A stretch of 64,000 bases of DNA from Phytobacter ursingii. GTDB taxonomy: Bacteria > Pseudomonadota > Gammaproteobacteria > Enterobacterales > Enterobacteriaceae. Below, in pieces: positions 1 through 10,787 of the stretch; the first letter of the stretch is position 1, and every line of letters begins with the position of its first letter. The notes below the pieces were generated by a model, which ran no database searches, was not told the origin of the DNA, and worked only from the letters and a program-made list of their open reading frames with translations. The stretch is taken from assembly GCA_901456055.1 (NCBI GenBank), contig CABDWT010000016.1, forward strand, positions 62,001 to 126,000, read 5' to 3'. The position numbers and the translations under genes are program-made.

Positions 1-500
1 AAGATCCAGTGCCAGGAGGCATACTCCACCAGTATACCGCCTAACGCCGGACCGAGCAGTGGGCCCACCTGGCCGGGCAGGGTGACAAAGGTCATAGCCG
101 CCATGTATTGATCGCGCGGGACAATTTTCATCACCGTCAGCCTGCCGACAGGCACCATCATCGCGCCGCCAACGCCCTGTAATACGCGGGCCATCACCAG
201 TTCATTAAGCGTGTTGGCCTGGGCGCAAAACAGTGAAGCCAGAGTAAAAAGAATGATGGCGGTAAAAAAGATATTACGTACCCCGACGCGATCCGCCAGC
301 CAGCCACTGGCAGGCAGCATGATGGCAACCGTCAGTACGTAGGAGACCACCACCATATGCATATGTAGCGGGCTTTCTCCCAGACTTCGCGCCATGGAGG
401 GCAGCGCGGTGTTGACAATCGTGGTATCCAGCGACTGCATAAAGAAGCCAAATGCCACAATCCACAATTGCCAACGCACATTTTTTGGTAGTTCTGTCAC
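1..500 (-). CDS. mdtD: MdtD, MFS transporter (partial, N-terminal part)
   Basis: Only about the first 166 residues are inside the window; the rest runs off the left edge. The translation begins [19 protein letters not shown] and matches MdtD, the 14-TM-type major facilitator encoded after mdtABC. Hydrophobic segments and the loop motif [10 protein letters not shown] (the MFS motif A position) are visible. The likely start is a GTG at 500-498, overlapping the mdtC stop by four bases (GTGA), so it is the fourth gene of the mdtABCD operon and translationally coupled to mdtC. E. coli uses ATG here. MdtD is a putative exporter that is dispensable for MdtABC-mediated drug and bile resistance in E. 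coli (established knowledge). baeS and baeR would be expected next, outside the window. Confidence 0.93.
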   Translation of the reverse strand, partial: MTELPKNVRWQLWIVAFGFFMQSLDTTIVNTALPSMARSLGESPLHMHMVVVSYVLTVAIMLPASGWLADRVGVRNIFFTAIILFTLASLFCAQANTLNELVMARVLQGVGGAMMVPVGRLTVMKIVPRDQYMAAMTFVTLPGQVGPLLGPALGGILVEYASWHWI

Positions 501-3500
501 TCTGTTACAGGCTCTCTGCGTTTACGGGCAACCCGGCGTTGCAGGCGGTCAAAGAACAGATAGACCACCGGCGTGGTATACAGTGTCAGCAATTGACTCA
601 TGACCAGACCGCCAACAATGGTTATCCCCAGCGGCTGGCGCAGCTCGGAACCGTCGCCACCCGAAATCACCAGCGGAAGTGCGCCAAACAGCGCCGCCAG
701 CGTGGTCATCATAATGGGTCTGAAACGCAGCAGACAGGCCTGGAAAATCGCCTCTTCCGCGTTCAGATTTCCCTTCCGTTGGGCTTCAAGCGCAAAATCC
801 ACCATCATGATGGCATTCTTTTTCACTATACCAATCAAGAGCATAATGCCAATTAATGCAATCAGGCTGAATGGCGCGCCAAACAGCTCCAGCGCCAGTA
901 GCGCCCCGACGCCCGCGGAGGGCAGCGTCGAGAGGATCGTTAGCGGGTGCACGTAGCTCTCATAAAGAATACCCAGCACGATATAGACCGTCGCGATGGC
1001 GGCGATGATCAGGATCACCTGCGAGTTCATCGTTTGTTGAAAGACCTGTGCGGTTCCGGCGAAACTGCCGCGCACGGTCGAGGGCACACCCAGTTGGGTC
1101 ATGGCGCGGTCAATCGCATCACTCGCTTCGGATAGCGACATCCCTGTTGGCAGGTTGAAGGAAATCGTGGACGCCGCCGACAGTCCCTGATGGTTGACCG
1201 CCAGCGGCGCATTCGCCGGTTGCCAGCGGGCAAAATAGGACAGCGGAATCGGTTTACCCTCGTTATTAATGACAAACATCTTATCCAGCGCGCTAATGTC
1301 CTGGGTATAGCGTCGATCGACTTCCATCACCACTTTGTACTGGTTGAGCGGCTGGTAGATGGTGGAAATCTGCCGCTGACCGAAGGCGTTATTGAGCAGG
1401 CTGTTGGCCTCCTGCACATTGATCCCCAGGCGCGACATACTTTCGCGGTCGTAAGTCAGGTTCATCTCCGCGCCGTTGTCCTGCTGGTCGGAGTTAACGT
1501 CCGCCAGCTCCGGCAAAGAGGCGAGCGCTTTACGGATTTTCGGCTCCCACTCGCGCAGGGCGCTCAGATCGTCTGAGAGTAGCGTGTACTGGTAACTGGC
1601 ATTGGACTGTCGTCCACCGACGCGGATATCCTGGACGGCCACCAGAAAAAGACTCGCCCCCGGCTCTTTTGCCAGTTTCCCGCGCAGTCGGTCGATAACC
1701 TGCTGAGCGGTTTCATTGCGAACATTGCGCGCTTTAAGGGTAATAAACATCATGCCGCTGTTAACCCGCGACCCACCGGTAAAACCGGTCACGTTATCCA
1801 CGGCGGGATCGTCGCGGATGATCTTCATAAAGTCCTGTAACTTAATGCGCATCGCCTGGAACGAAATACTCTGGTCCGCCTGAATACCGCCCATCAGGAT
1901 GCCTGTGTCCTGCTCCGGAAAGAAGGTTTTCGGAATGGTGATATACATCCAGATATTCAGCGCGATGGTGGCAATCAGTACCACCCCAACCAGCCGCGCG
2001 TGGTTTAACACCCATTTAAGCGATTTTGCATAGGCACGCTGCAGGCTGAGAAGCAAACGGCCAATGCCCCGGTTACGCGTGGCGGTCGGGGCTTTGCGGG
2101 TACGCAGCAACCAACCGCACATCATCGGCGTCAGGGTAAGCGAGATAGCCAGCGAAATGCCGATGGCCACCGAAAGCGTGACGGCAAACTCCCGTAGCAG
2201 GCGCCCTGGCAGCCCTTCCATCAACAACAGCGGCAAGAAAACCGCCACCAGAGAGATACTCATGGAGAGCACCGTAAAGCCAACTTCGCGCGTTCCCTGT
2301 AGCGCCGCCTGCAGCGGTTTCATTCCGGCTTCCAGGTGACGGGAGATATTCTCCAGCACCACGATGGCATCATCGACGACGAAACCGGTGGCGATGGTCA
2401 GCGCCATCAGCGAGAGGTTATTGAGGCTAAAGCCGCACAGGTACATAGCGGCGAACGTCCCAATCAGCGACACCGGGACCGCCACCGCGGGAATAAGCGT
2501 CGCCCGTCCGGAACGCAGGAAAAGGAAGACAACCAGGATAACCAGCGCGACCGAGATCACCAGCGACTGCTCCACTTCGGCGAGGGAGGCACGGATGGTG
2601 GGTGAGCGATCCTGGGCAATTTGCAGGTCAATGGCCGCCGGAATGGTCTTTTGCAACTCGGGCAGCCGAGCGCGGATGCTGTCGACGGTCTGAATGATAT
2701 TGGCTTCCGGCAGTTTGCGGATCATCAGCAAAATAGCCGGTTTAGCGTTGGTCATCCCGGCGTTACGGATATCCTGAACGGAGTCGGTCACCGACGCGAC
2801 ATCACTCAGACGTACGGCGGCGCCATTATTGTAATGAATGATCAACGGCTGATAAGCGGCGGCAGTTTTCAGCGCGTCATTGGTCTGTACCTGCCAGCGG
2901 TGGGTCGCGTCTTCAATCGCCCCTTGTGGACGGCGAACGTTAGCCTGGTTGATAGCGGTGCGCACCGCATCCAGCGAGACGCCCTGATTAAACAGGGCCT
3001 GCGGGTTTAACCCAACGCGCACGGCGGGCAGCGAACTACCGCCGATATCCACATCGCCAACGCCGTCGATCTGCGAGATGGTTTGCGCCAGTTGCGTAGA
3101 GGCGAAATCGTACAGCTCACCCTGTGAATAGGTATCAGAGGTGAGCGTCAGGATCATAATCGGTGCGGCAGACGGGTTGGCTTTGCGATAGGTCGGACGG
3201 CTTGGCATGCCGCTCGGCAAAAGGTTTTGCGCCGCGTTCAGCGCTGCCTGGACATCACGCGCCGCGCCGTTGATATCGCGGTTAAAGTTAAACTCCAGAA
3301 TGATGCGTGTGCTGCCAAGCGAACTGGAGGAGGTCATTTCGTTAACCCCGGCGATTCGCCCGAGTGAGCGTTCCAGCGGCGTCGCCACCGACGAGGCCAT
3401 GGTTTCCGGCGAGGCGCCTGGCAGCGAGGCGCTGACCATGATGACCGGGAAGTCCACCTGCGGCAGCGGGGCTACCGGCAACAGCCGGAAACCCAGGATG

Positions 3501-3574
3501 CCGCAGAGCGTGATGGCTATGGAGAGCAGTATTGTCGCCACCGGGCGGTAAATGAAGAGGGCGAAAAACTTCAT
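497..3574 (-). CDS. mdtC: MdtC, RND multidrug efflux permease subunit
   Basis: The protein has 1025 residues, the family's normal length. It is one of the two inner-membrane RND pumps that form the MdtB2C heterotrimer, which works with MdtA and TolC to expel bile salts, novobiocin and other compounds using the proton gradient. Visible family features are an N-terminal TM helix followed by [14 protein letters not shown], the TM4 proton-relay segment with [11 protein letters not shown] near residue 400, a second TM block from about residue 330 and the C-terminal [18 protein letters not shown]. The start codon directly abuts the mdtB stop (no spacer) and the stop overlaps mdtD. It is paralogous to MdtB, as expected from the ancestral duplication. 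No truncation or frameshift is seen. Confidence 0.97.
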   Translation of the reverse strand: MKFFALFIYRPVATILLSIAITLCGILGFRLLPVAPLPQVDFPVIMVSASLPGASPETMASSVATPLERSLGRIAGVNEMTSSSSLGSTRIILEFNFNRDINGAARDVQAALNAAQNLLPSGMPSRPTYRKANPSAAPIMILTLTSDTYSQGELYDFASTQLAQTISQIDGVGDVDIGGSSLPAVRVGLNPQALFNQGVSLDAVRTAINQANVRRPQGAIEDATHRWQVQTNDALKTAAAYQPLIIHYNNGAAVRLSDVASVTDSVQDIRNAGMTNAKPAILLMIRKLPEANIIQTVDSIRARLPELQKTIPAAIDLQIAQDRSPTIRASLAEVEQSLVISVALVILVVFLFLRSGRATLIPAVAVPVSLIGTFAAMYLCGFSLNNLSLMALTIATGFVVDDAIVVLENISRHLEAGMKPLQAALQGTREVGFTVLSMSISLVAVFLPLLLMEGLPGRLLREFAVTLSVAIGISLAISLTLTPMMCGWLLRTRKAPTATRNRGIGRLLLSLQRAYAKSLKWVLNHARLVGVVLIATIALNIWMYITIPKTFFPEQDTGILMGGIQADQSISFQAMRIKLQDFMKIIRDDPAVDNVTGFTGGSRVNSGMMFITLKARNVRNETAQQVIDRLRGKLAKEPGASLFLVAVQDIRVGGRQSNASYQYTLLSDDLSALREWEPKIRKALASLPELADVNSDQQDNGAEMNLTYDRESMSRLGINVQEANSLLNNAFGQRQISTIYQPLNQYKVVMEVDRRYTQDISALDKMFVINNEGKPIPLSYFARWQPANAPLAVNHQGLSAASTISFNLPTGMSLSEASDAIDRAMTQLGVPSTVRGSFAGTAQVFQQTMNSQVILIIAAIATVYIVLGILYESYVHPLTILSTLPSAGVGALLALELFGAPFSLIALIGIMLLIGIVKKNAIMMVDFALEAQRKGNLNAEEAIFQACLLRFRPIMMTTLAALFGALPLVISGGDGSELRQPLGITIVGGLVMSQLLTLYTTPVVYLFFDRLQRRVARKRREPVTE

Positions 3575-6500
3575 TTACGCCTCCTCGTCACGGCGCGGGA
3601 AGCGGCGACGCAGAGAGAGCGCGAGTCGGTCGAAGAGCAGATAGATAACCGGGGTAGTAAACAGCGTCAGCACCTGGCTCACCATCAAACCGCCCACCAT
3701 GCCAATCCCCAGCGGGCGACGCAATTCCGCCCCGACGCCGGTACTGAGCATCAGCGGCAACGCGCCCAGCAGTGCTGCCAGCGTGGTCATCAGGATGGGA
3801 CGAAAACGCAACAGACAGGCCTGGAAAATGGCGTCGCGTGGCGACATGCCCTCTTCACGTTCGGCGGCGAGGGCGAAGTCGATCATCATGATGGCGTTTT
3901 TCTTAACGATGCCAATCAGCAAAATAATGCCGATAATGGCGATAACGTCCAGTTCGCTCCCGGCGATAAGCAGCGCCAGCAGCGCGCCGACCCCCGCTGT
4001 TGGCAGCGTAGACAAAATGGTGACCGGGTGAATAAAGCTTTCATACAGCACGCCCAGCACGATATACATCGCCACCACGGCGGCAACGACCAGCCAGACA
4101 GTACTGCCGAGCGCGGCCTGAAACGCCAGAGTGCTGCCCTGGAACTGCGTGGTAATATCGGTCGGCAGGTTCAGCGTCTTCTCGCTGTCGATAATTGCCT
4201 GAACGGCGTCGCCCAGTGAGTGCCCCTCGGCCACATTAAAGGAGATGGTGGTGGACGGAAACTGGTCCAGATGGTTAATCGACAGCGGCGCGAAACGCTG
4301 CTCGACTTTGGCTATCGAACTTAGCGGCACGGTACCGCCGCCGCTGCTGGCAAGGCGAATATTATCCAGCGCCGCCAGCCCCGGCGTCTGTGCGGTGTTG
4401 TGTTCCAGCACCACGCGATACTGATTCGCCTGGGTATAGATCGTAGAGATCAGGCGCTGACCAAAGGCGTTATACAGGGCGTTGTCCACATCGGACATGC
4501 TAATCCCAAGGCGGCTGGCGCTGTCGCGATCCACATTGACATAGGCCACCAGCCCCTGATCCTGCCAGTCGCTGCTGACATCAGCGAGTTGCGGCAAGGC
4601 CTGCAATGTGCCCATCAACTGCGGCACCCATTCGCTCAGGGCCGTCAGCGAATTGGCCTGTAAGGTAAATTGATACTGCGTGCGGCTGACCGTGGTATCG
4701 ATGGTCAAATCCTGCGTCGGTTGCAGATAGAGCGCTGCGCCCGGAATGTTCGCCACCGACTGTTGCAGGCGCTCGATGACCGTCGGCACCCGATCGTCAC
4801 GTTCGCTGAGCGGCTTAAGGTTTATCTGTAGCCGCGCGCTGTTGAGCGCCGGGTTGGTACCGTCGACGCCGACAAAGGTGGTCAGGCTTTGTACTGCCGG
4901 GTCTTTGAGCACGATATCGGCGACCTGGCGCTGGCGCTCGGCCATGCTGGCAAATGACGACGACTGCGGCGCCTGCAAGGTGCCCTGGATGATGCCGTTA
5001 TCCTGCACCGGGAAGAAGCCTTTCGGGATCACAATCCACAGTAATATCGACAGCAGTAGGGTCGTGATGGCGACGCCCAGGGTCAGCCATGGATGGTTAA
5101 GCACTTTGGCGAGCAGTCGACCATACGCGGCGATCACGCGCTCGAAAAACCGCTCCGAGGCGCGGGAAAAACGGTTCTGCTTACGCAGCGACTCCGCGCT
5201 TAACATGCGGGCGCACATCATCGGCGTCAGGGTAAGCGAAACAATCGCCGAGATTAAAATCGCCACCGCCAGGGTGACGGCAAACTCGCGGAACAGTCGC
5301 CCGACGATATCGCCCATAAACAGCAACGGGATCAGCACCGCAATCAGCGAGAAGGTCAGCGAGATAATAGTAAAGCCTATCTCTCCAGCCCCTTTAAGCG
5401 CGGCGGCCAGCGGCTTCTCGCCTTTCTCGATGTAGCGCGAGATGTTCTCAATGACCACAATGGCGTCATCCACCACGAAACCGGTGGCGATGGTGAGCGC
5501 CATCAGCGTCAGGTTATTGATGGAAAAACCCAGGAACACCATGACTGCGAAGGTTCCCACCAGCGAGAGCGGTACAGCGACGCCCGGAATAATGGTGGCC
5601 GGGACATTGCGCAGGAACAGATAGATGATCATCACCACCAGCGCGATAGCCAGCATTAATTCGTACTGGGTATCGGAGACAGACGCGCGGATATTGGTGG
5701 TGCGGTCCGACAACACTTTCACTTCAACCGATTTCGGCAGGCTGCTGGTCAGTTGCGGCAACATGGCGCGGATACTGTCGGCGGTGTTGATGATGTTCGC
5801 GCCCGGCTGGCGCTGAACGTTCATGACGATGGCCTGCTGTTTGTTGGCCCACGCCCCCAGCCAGCTGTTTTCCGCCCCTTGTTCAACCGTTGCGATATCG
5901 CCTAAGCGGATGGGTGCGCCATTCTGATAGGCCACAATCAGACGCCGGTACTCCTCGGCGGATTGCATCTGGTCATTTGCGGACAGGGTGACGGCGCGGG
6001 CCGGGCCGTCGAGGCTCCCTTTGGCGGAGTTAACGTTCGCGTTGCTGATAGCGGTGCGGATTGTTTCGCTGGTCAACCCCAGCGCCGCTACCGCCTGCGC
6101 ATTGAGTTTGACGCGCACAGCAGGGCGCTGGCCACCGGCAAGCGTGACCAGGCCGACCCCCGACACCTGGGAGATTTTCTGTGCCACGCGGGTTTCCACC
6201 ATGTCTTCTACCTGCGTCATTGGCATGGCGGAAGAGGTGACGGCCAGCGTCATGATCGGCGGATCTGCCGGGTTAACTTTGCTGTACACCGGCGGGTTAG
6301 GTAAGTCGGAAGGCAGCAGACTATTGGCGGCGTTCATGGCCGCCTGCACTTCCTGCTCGGCGACATCAAGCGGCAGCGTCAACTGGAATTGCAAGGTCAC
6401 CACCGAGGCGCCGCCGGAGCTTTGTGATGACATCTGCTTGAGGCCCGACATCTGACCAAACTGGCGTTCCAGCGGTGCGGTAATCGCCGACGTCACCACG

Positions 6501-6697
6501 TCCGGGCTGGCGCCGGGGTAGAGCGTCACCACCTGAATGGTGGGGTAGTCCACTTCCGGCAACGCGGAGACGGGCAGAAAGCGGTAGCCGATAATCCCGG
6601 CGAGCAAAATCGCCACCATCAACAGGGTGGTGGCGACAGGACGCATAATGAACAGGCGCGAAGGGCCGCCGGTTCTGCCTGGCGGAAGCAACTGCAT
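3575..6697 (-). CDS. mdtB: MdtB, RND multidrug efflux permease subunit
   Basis: The protein has 1040 residues, the length known for MdtB, and begins [20 protein letters not shown]. It is the partner of MdtC in the MdtB2C inner-membrane trimer of the MdtABC-TolC efflux system. The RND pattern is complete: an N-terminal TM, a large periplasmic porter/docking loop, the TM4 motif [15 protein letters not shown] near residue 400, a second periplasmic loop and a TM block containing [15 protein letters not shown]. The start codon shares one base with the mdtA stop (TGATG), so translation is coupled. It is distinguished from MdtC by its longer N-terminus and by operon position. Confidence 0.97.
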   Translation of the reverse strand: MQLLPPGRTGGPSRLFIMRPVATTLLMVAILLAGIIGYRFLPVSALPEVDYPTIQVVTLYPGASPDVVTSAITAPLERQFGQMSGLKQMSSQSSGGASVVTLQFQLTLPLDVAEQEVQAAMNAANSLLPSDLPNPPVYSKVNPADPPIMTLAVTSSAMPMTQVEDMVETRVAQKISQVSGVGLVTLAGGQRPAVRVKLNAQAVAALGLTSETIRTAISNANVNSAKGSLDGPARAVTLSANDQMQSAEEYRRLIVAYQNGAPIRLGDIATVEQGAENSWLGAWANKQQAIVMNVQRQPGANIINTADSIRAMLPQLTSSLPKSVEVKVLSDRTTNIRASVSDTQYELMLAIALVVMIIYLFLRNVPATIIPGVAVPLSLVGTFAVMVFLGFSINNLTLMALTIATGFVVDDAIVVIENISRYIEKGEKPLAAALKGAGEIGFTIISLTFSLIAVLIPLLFMGDIVGRLFREFAVTLAVAILISAIVSLTLTPMMCARMLSAESLRKQNRFSRASERFFERVIAAYGRLLAKVLNHPWLTLGVAITTLLLSILLWIVIPKGFFPVQDNGIIQGTLQAPQSSSFASMAERQRQVADIVLKDPAVQSLTTFVGVDGTNPALNSARLQINLKPLSERDDRVPTVIERLQQSVANIPGAALYLQPTQDLTIDTTVSRTQYQFTLQANSLTALSEWVPQLMGTLQALPQLADVSSDWQDQGLVAYVNVDRDSASRLGISMSDVDNALYNAFGQRLISTIYTQANQYRVVLEHNTAQTPGLAALDNIRLASSGGGTVPLSSIAKVEQRFAPLSINHLDQFPSTTISFNVAEGHSLGDAVQAIIDSEKTLNLPTDITTQFQGSTLAFQAALGSTVWLVVAAVVAMYIVLGVLYESFIHPVTILSTLPTAGVGALLALLIAGSELDVIAIIGIILLIGIVKKNAIMMIDFALAAEREEGMSPRDAIFQACLLRFRPILMTTLAALLGALPLMLSTGVGAELRRPLGIGMVGGLMVSQVLTLFTTPVIYLLFDRLALSLRRRFPRRDEEA

Positions 6698-7938
6698 CAG
6701 GACTGCGCTCCTTTCGACGGACGTTCACGTTTGGCGGGCATCTGGTCTGCGTTTTTGGCGTCGACCACTTCCACTGTCGCCCCTTCGGTCAGGCGATCAA
6801 TCCCGTCCGTTACCACGCGGTCACCGGCGGAAAGCCCGGCGGCAATCACCACTTTTTGACTGTCCTGAATACCCGGCGTCACCGTATGTTTGCTGACCTG
6901 GTTTTTATCGTTGAGCACCCAGACGAAGTTGCCTTCGTTGCCCATCTGCAGGGCGGCAGTCGGGATGACGACGGCATTCTGTTGGGTTGAGACGAGCATC
7001 CGCGCATTCACAAACTGGTTCGGGAACAGGGTGTCATCCTGATTATCAAAGCGGGCTTTTAGCTTGATAGTCCCTGTGGTGGCATCAATCTGGTTATCGA
7101 GGCTCAGAAGCGTACCGGTGGTCAGCTTCTGTTTGTTCGTACGGTCCCAGGCTTCCACGCTTAATGTTTGCCCGGCTTTTTGCGCCTTGATTACGGTGGC
7201 GATGTCATTTTCCGGCAGGGTGAATACCAGATCAATGGGGTGGGTCTGGGTCAATACCACAATACCGGTGGTATCGCTGCTGGAGATCTGATTGCCGATA
7301 TCCACCAGCTTAAGGCCGACACGACCGTCGATAGGGGCGACAATGCGGCTCCAGTCGACCTGGAGTTGCGCGCTGGCGACAGACGCTTCATCGGCTTTGA
7401 TGGTGCCCTGTGTTTCACTGACTAACGCCTGCTGCGTATCCAGATCCTGACGAGAGACAAGATTGGTTTTTACCAGTTGCTGATAGCGGGCGAGATCGCG
7501 CTGGGCGTTAGCAAGGGTGGCTTTATCTTTCGCCAGCTGTCCCTGCGCCTGCGCCAGTGCGACGTTGAATGCGCTGGGGTCAATTTCTGCGAGGAGATCG
7601 CCGGCTTTAACCTGCTGGCCTTCTTTAAAATGGATCGCCTGCAACTGCCCTGACACACGGCTACGTACCGTGACCGTATTGGCGGCCGTGACCGTCCCCA
7701 GGCCAGTAAGATATTGCGGAACCGCTTGTTGAGTCGCCGTTGCCGCCTGTACCGGCGGCAGCGCGCCGCCGCGCATGCCATGACGGCCACCGCCCGCGCC
7801 AGGACGCTGCGTTTGCCCGTTTGTTGCCCCGGCTGCAGGCGTTGTTTCCTTATGGCCGAACCCGTACCAGATAGCGGTAATACCTGCAATGACCACCACC
7901 GCTGCTATCACCAGGCGGGAAGACTTTCTGCCTTTCAT
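6697..7938 (-). CDS. mdtA: MdtA, membrane fusion protein of the MdtABC efflux pump
   Basis: The chosen start gives 413 residues beginning [19 protein letters not shown]; the known homologue also begins MKG. An in-frame ATG nine codons upstream (7965) is disfavoured because it has no well-placed Shine-Dalgarno sequence and adds an acidic segment before the membrane anchor. The protein has an N-terminal signal-anchor (about residues 8-27), the split lipoyl halves (near [12 protein letters not shown] and the later [15 protein letters not shown]), an alpha-helical hairpin between them rich in Q, A and K, and a beta-barrel/membrane-proximal C-terminal part. It links MdtB/MdtC to TolC in the periplasm. 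First gene of mdtABCD; control by BaeSR is expected from E. coli. Confidence 0.95.
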   Translation of the reverse strand: MKGRKSSRLVIAAVVVIAGITAIWYGFGHKETTPAAGATNGQTQRPGAGGGRHGMRGGALPPVQAATATQQAVPQYLTGLGTVTAANTVTVRSRVSGQLQAIHFKEGQQVKAGDLLAEIDPSAFNVALAQAQGQLAKDKATLANAQRDLARYQQLVKTNLVSRQDLDTQQALVSETQGTIKADEASVASAQLQVDWSRIVAPIDGRVGLKLVDIGNQISSSDTTGIVVLTQTHPIDLVFTLPENDIATVIKAQKAGQTLSVEAWDRTNKQKLTTGTLLSLDNQIDATTGTIKLKARFDNQDDTLFPNQFVNARMLVSTQQNAVVIPTAALQMGNEGNFVWVLNDKNQVSKHTVTPGIQDSQKVVIAAGLSAGDRVVTDGIDRLTEGATVEVVDAKNADQMPAKRERPSKGAQS

Positions 7939-8001
7939 CGTTATGCGTATCTCATCCAGAAACATTGCCTGAAATAATACTAGTTTAGTGAGCGCAGGCG
8001 T

Positions 8002-8019
8002 CAGAAAAATGGAGAGAAT
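8002..8019 (-). promoter_or_regulatory. Candidate BaeR-binding box upstream of mdtA
   Basis: Read on the minus strand this 18-mer is ATTCTCTCCATTTTTCTG. It shares the central CTCCAT core and flanking T-rich halves with the BaeR box reported for E. coli mdtA (TTTTTCTCCATDATTGGC). It lies about 64 bases upstream of the mdtA start. The outer halves match poorly, so this is a candidate only. No convincing -35/-10 pair was assigned. Confidence 0.4.
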
Positions 8020-8410
8020 ATGAAGTACTGTCTGGAAACGTCTGAGTGTGAATCTAATTTGCGTTAGGGCGATTTTTCAACGGGAAAATCTGCAATGCCT
8101 ACTTTTTGCGAACATATCACCAGGTTTCGGGGGCACTGATACGTGATGCCATACTCCAGCCTGCCTTCGCTTATACCGCAACAGGCAAAATGATTTATCG
8201 GCTACCGCGTAACAAATTACTGTTTTCTGAATGCGCTATTTGTCGGGAAATTAACCCATTTCATGTGATGAAATAACCATCAAAGATGAGGGCTTATGGA
8301 TTTTATTTATCTGAATTATTGGCTCCAGGAATCTGGATGTTAATGATTTGGCGTTGATGAGAGACAGGCAACTGTCATGCCTGATGCGTTTTACAGAAAG
8401 AAAGGATGCC

Positions 8411-8437
8411 CGCGTAAAACATGATGCGATTTACGCG
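8411..8437 (-). terminator. Hairpin downstream of yegD
   Basis: Perfect 8-bp inverted repeat CGCGTAAA (8411-8418) and TTTACGCG (8430-8437) with an 11-base loop, beginning 15 bases after the yegD stop. There is no uridine run after the stem on the minus strand, so it may be a weak or Rho-assisted terminator or simply a 3'-end stabilising stem. Confidence 0.4.
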
Positions 8438-8451
8438 AGCTTATTTAATGC

Positions 8452-9804
8452 TTAACGAAATACTACCTGCGCCCAGCGCGCCAGACCGGCGGTTACTGAG
8501 CCAAAATCGTCGCCACCGGCAATCGGAATACCCGGCAGAGCCTGTGACAGTGCGCGTTTGATAATCGGTGAGCGCGCGCTACCCCCGGTCAGGTAAATCA
8601 CTTCCGGCGTCGTGTCGCTGCTTTCCAGCGCCAGTTGAACCTGCTCCAGAATACGCTGCAACGGCTGGTTCAGCGCCGCTTCCAGCCCGACCTGATCGAT
8701 AGCGGTCGCCAGTTCTTTGCTGATAAACGGCAACTGCGCCTGGGTTTCCATCTGCCCGGAGAGGGCGATTTTGCTCTCTTCGGCGCTGCGCACCAGACGA
8801 TAGCTTAAGCGCTGCTTCCACACCTTTTGCAGCAGGGCGACTTTATCCGCCTCGCGGGCATCGCGCACCAGATCGTTTAACAGACGTCCGTTTGCCGCGC
8901 TGTAGAAATCGGTTTGCGCCGGTACATCGTTAATCGCGACGGCGTTCCACCATGGCAAAATGGGCAGGGCGATGCCTTTTTCGGTCTGTCCCCCCATACC
9001 CAGCAACGGCATCAGGTTTTTAAACGCCAGCGCGATATCCAGATCGTTACCGCCGACACGGCAACCGCTGTGGCCCAGCAGGCTGGTTTCACGGTCCTGG
9101 CGGTTATGCCACTGTGGGCCCATCAGCAGTAAGGAACAGTCGGTTGTCCCGCCGCCGATATCCACCACCAGCACGCGTTTTTCTTCGCTTAGGGTGGCTT
9201 CAAAATCAAGCCCGGCCGCGACAGGCTCATACTGGAACACCACATCGCGAAAACCGGCGCGTTTTGCCGCGCGTTCAAGAATGCCCTGCGCCTGGGCATT
9301 GGCGTCATCGCCACCCAGCCCCTGGAAGTTAATCGGACGACCAATAACCGCCTGGTCAATCGCCTGCGGAAGCTGTGATTCAGCCTGCTGGCGAATGTGC
9401 AGCATCATGGCGCAAACCAGATCTTCAAACAGGGCGATTTGCTGTGGCTTTAGCCCGTTTGCGCCCAGGAAGGATTTCGGCGATTTAACGAAGTAGACCT
9501 CTTCCGGGTCTTCCACATACTGGCGCAGCGAGTTCAGGCCGAACTGGACGCTTGACGCCTGGACGTCGATATCCTCTTCGCGGTTATAGCTTACGGCACG
9601 GCGCAACAGCGCCTGCGTTTCGCTCCCCGTTGCCGGGACATTGTGGTGACGATAGAGCCACTCACTCACCGCTTCGCGCGTTGGCGCGCAGAGCATCGAC
9701 GGCAGCAGTGTGCTGTCGTTTTCCATTTTTAACAGTCGTGGCGTGTCTTCCTGCATAACGGCGACCGAGCAGTTGGCGGTGCCGTAATCAAAACCTACAA
9801 ACAC
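8452..9804 (-). CDS. yegD: YegD, Hsp70-family (DnaK-like) chaperone-related ATPase
   Basis: The chosen GTG start (9804-9802) gives 450 residues, the same as E. coli YegD, starting VFVGFDYGTANCSVAVM. GGGGAT sits six bases upstream. A longer open frame reaching 9978 adds 58 residues unlike the family and is not supported. The Hsp70 nucleotide-binding fold is clear: phosphate-1 loop GFDYGTANCS at the N-terminus, phosphate-2 loop VVDIGGGTTDCS near residue 200 and adenosine motif YLTGGSARSPIIK near residue 410. It lacks the substrate-binding and lid domains of DnaK, so it is an actin/Hsp70-fold ATPase with unknown clients. It is cytoplasmic by prediction and transcribed divergently from alkA. Confidence 0.95.
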   Translation of the reverse strand: MFVGFDYGTANCSVAVMQEDTPRLLKMENDSTLLPSMLCAPTREAVSEWLYRHHNVPATGSETQALLRRAVSYNREEDIDVQASSVQFGLNSLRQYVEDPEEVYFVKSPKSFLGANGLKPQQIALFEDLVCAMMLHIRQQAESQLPQAIDQAVIGRPINFQGLGGDDANAQAQGILERAAKRAGFRDVVFQYEPVAAGLDFEATLSEEKRVLVVDIGGGTTDCSLLLMGPQWHNRQDRETSLLGHSGCRVGGNDLDIALAFKNLMPLLGMGGQTEKGIALPILPWWNAVAINDVPAQTDFYSAANGRLLNDLVRDAREADKVALLQKVWKQRLSYRLVRSAEESKIALSGQMETQAQLPFISKELATAIDQVGLEAALNQPLQRILEQVQLALESSDTTPEVIYLTGGSARSPIIKRALSQALPGIPIAGGDDFGSVTAGLARWAQVVFR

Positions 9805-9938
9805 GTGTTTATCCCCATGCCAGTGAAGAAGGGGGGCGACTTTAGCCGAATGCGCGCGCCAGGACAACTGGAATATCAAAGCAAAGCGCAAAATCATGAA
9901 TGCGTATATGCTCTTAGCCGTTGATGACAGGAGATGGT

Positions 9939-10787
9939 ATGTACACACTGCGCTGGCAGCCGCCCTATGACTGGGCATGGATTCTGGAGTTTTTACGCTT
10001 GCGTACGGTCGCGGGCGTTGAAGTGATTACGCCGACTACATACACCCGATCATTTGCTCCTGGCGGGTATCGCGGTTTGATTACCGCTGTGCCGGATATG
10101 ACTGCATCAACCCTTAACGTTACGCTGAGTGAAGGGCTGCTGCCGGTGGCTGATCTCTGTTTGCAGCGACTTAGCCAGCTTTTTGATCTCGACTGCACGC
10201 CACAGATAATTACAGAAGCGTTAGGGGATGTGGGTGCCGCACGGCCCGGCCTGCGGCTTCCTGGCTGCATGGACCCGTTTGAACAGGCGGTCCGCGCGAT
10301 TTTAGGCCAGCTGGTGAGCGTGGCGATGGCGGCAAAGCTGACTTCCCGTGTAGCGGCCCTGTACGGCGAGAGGCTCGATGAACAGTTCGTTTTGTTCCCG
10401 CAACCGGCGCAGCTGGCGCAGGCTGATCCGCTGGCGCTCAAAGCATTAGGTATGCCGGTAAAGCGGGCGGAATCGCTTATCTTTCTCGCGCAGTCGGTGC
10501 TGGACGGGACCTTTCCACTGACGATGCCGGATGACGTAGAACGTGGGATGAAAGCGCTACAAACTTTTCCGGGGATTGGCCGCTGGACGGCCAACTATTT
10601 CGCCCTGCGCGGCTGGCAGGCGAAAGATGTGTTCCTGGCGGATGATTATCTGATTAAGCAGCGTTTTGCCGGGATGACGCCCGCGCAGATTCGCCGCTAC
10701 GCTGAGCGCTGGCAGCCATGGCGTTCTTACGCGTTGCTGCATATCTGGTACACCGAGGGCTGGCAGCCACATCTCACGGTTAGTTAA
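9939..10787 (+). CDS. alkA: AlkA, 3-methyladenine DNA glycosylase II
   Basis: The protein has 282 residues from the ATG at 9939, which has AGGAGA five bases upstream; a start six codons earlier lacks this. AlkA excises 3-methyladenine and other alkylated bases from DNA. The helix-hairpin-helix segment LQTFPGIGRWTANYFALR and the catalytic aspartate in DVFLADDYLIKQR (Asp236 here, corresponding to Asp238 in E. coli) are present. The N-terminal AlkA_N domain starts MYTLRWQPPYDWAW. The gene is divergent from yegD, and its last eight bases overlap the 3' end of the convergent dgcE gene. E. coli alkA is activated by Ada; I did not find an Ada box I would defend in the 134-base gap to yegD. Confidence 0.96.
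   Translation: MYTLRWQPPYDWAWILEFLRLRTVAGVEVITPTTYTRSFAPGGYRGLITAVPDMTASTLNVTLSEGLLPVADLCLQRLSQLFDLDCTPQIITEALGDVGAARPGLRLPGCMDPFEQAVRAILGQLVSVAMAAKLTSRVAALYGERLDEQFVLFPQPAQLAQADPLALKALGMPVKRAESLIFLAQSVLDGTFPLTMPDDVERGMKALQTFPGIGRWTANYFALRGWQAKDVFLADDYLIKQRFAGMTPAQIRRYAERWQPWRSYALLHIWYTEGWQPHLTVS

Larger units (their letters stand above)
7939..8451. other. Intergenic region between mdtA and yegD
   Basis: About 510 bases separate the start of mdtA from the end of yegD, both on the minus strand. It contains the candidate BaeR box near mdtA and a hairpin just after yegD. I see no further convincing coding frame, no tRNA-like fold and no insertion sequence. E. coli carries yegI, yegJ, yegK and yegL in this interval; no remnant of them is recognisable here. 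Confidence 0.6.
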
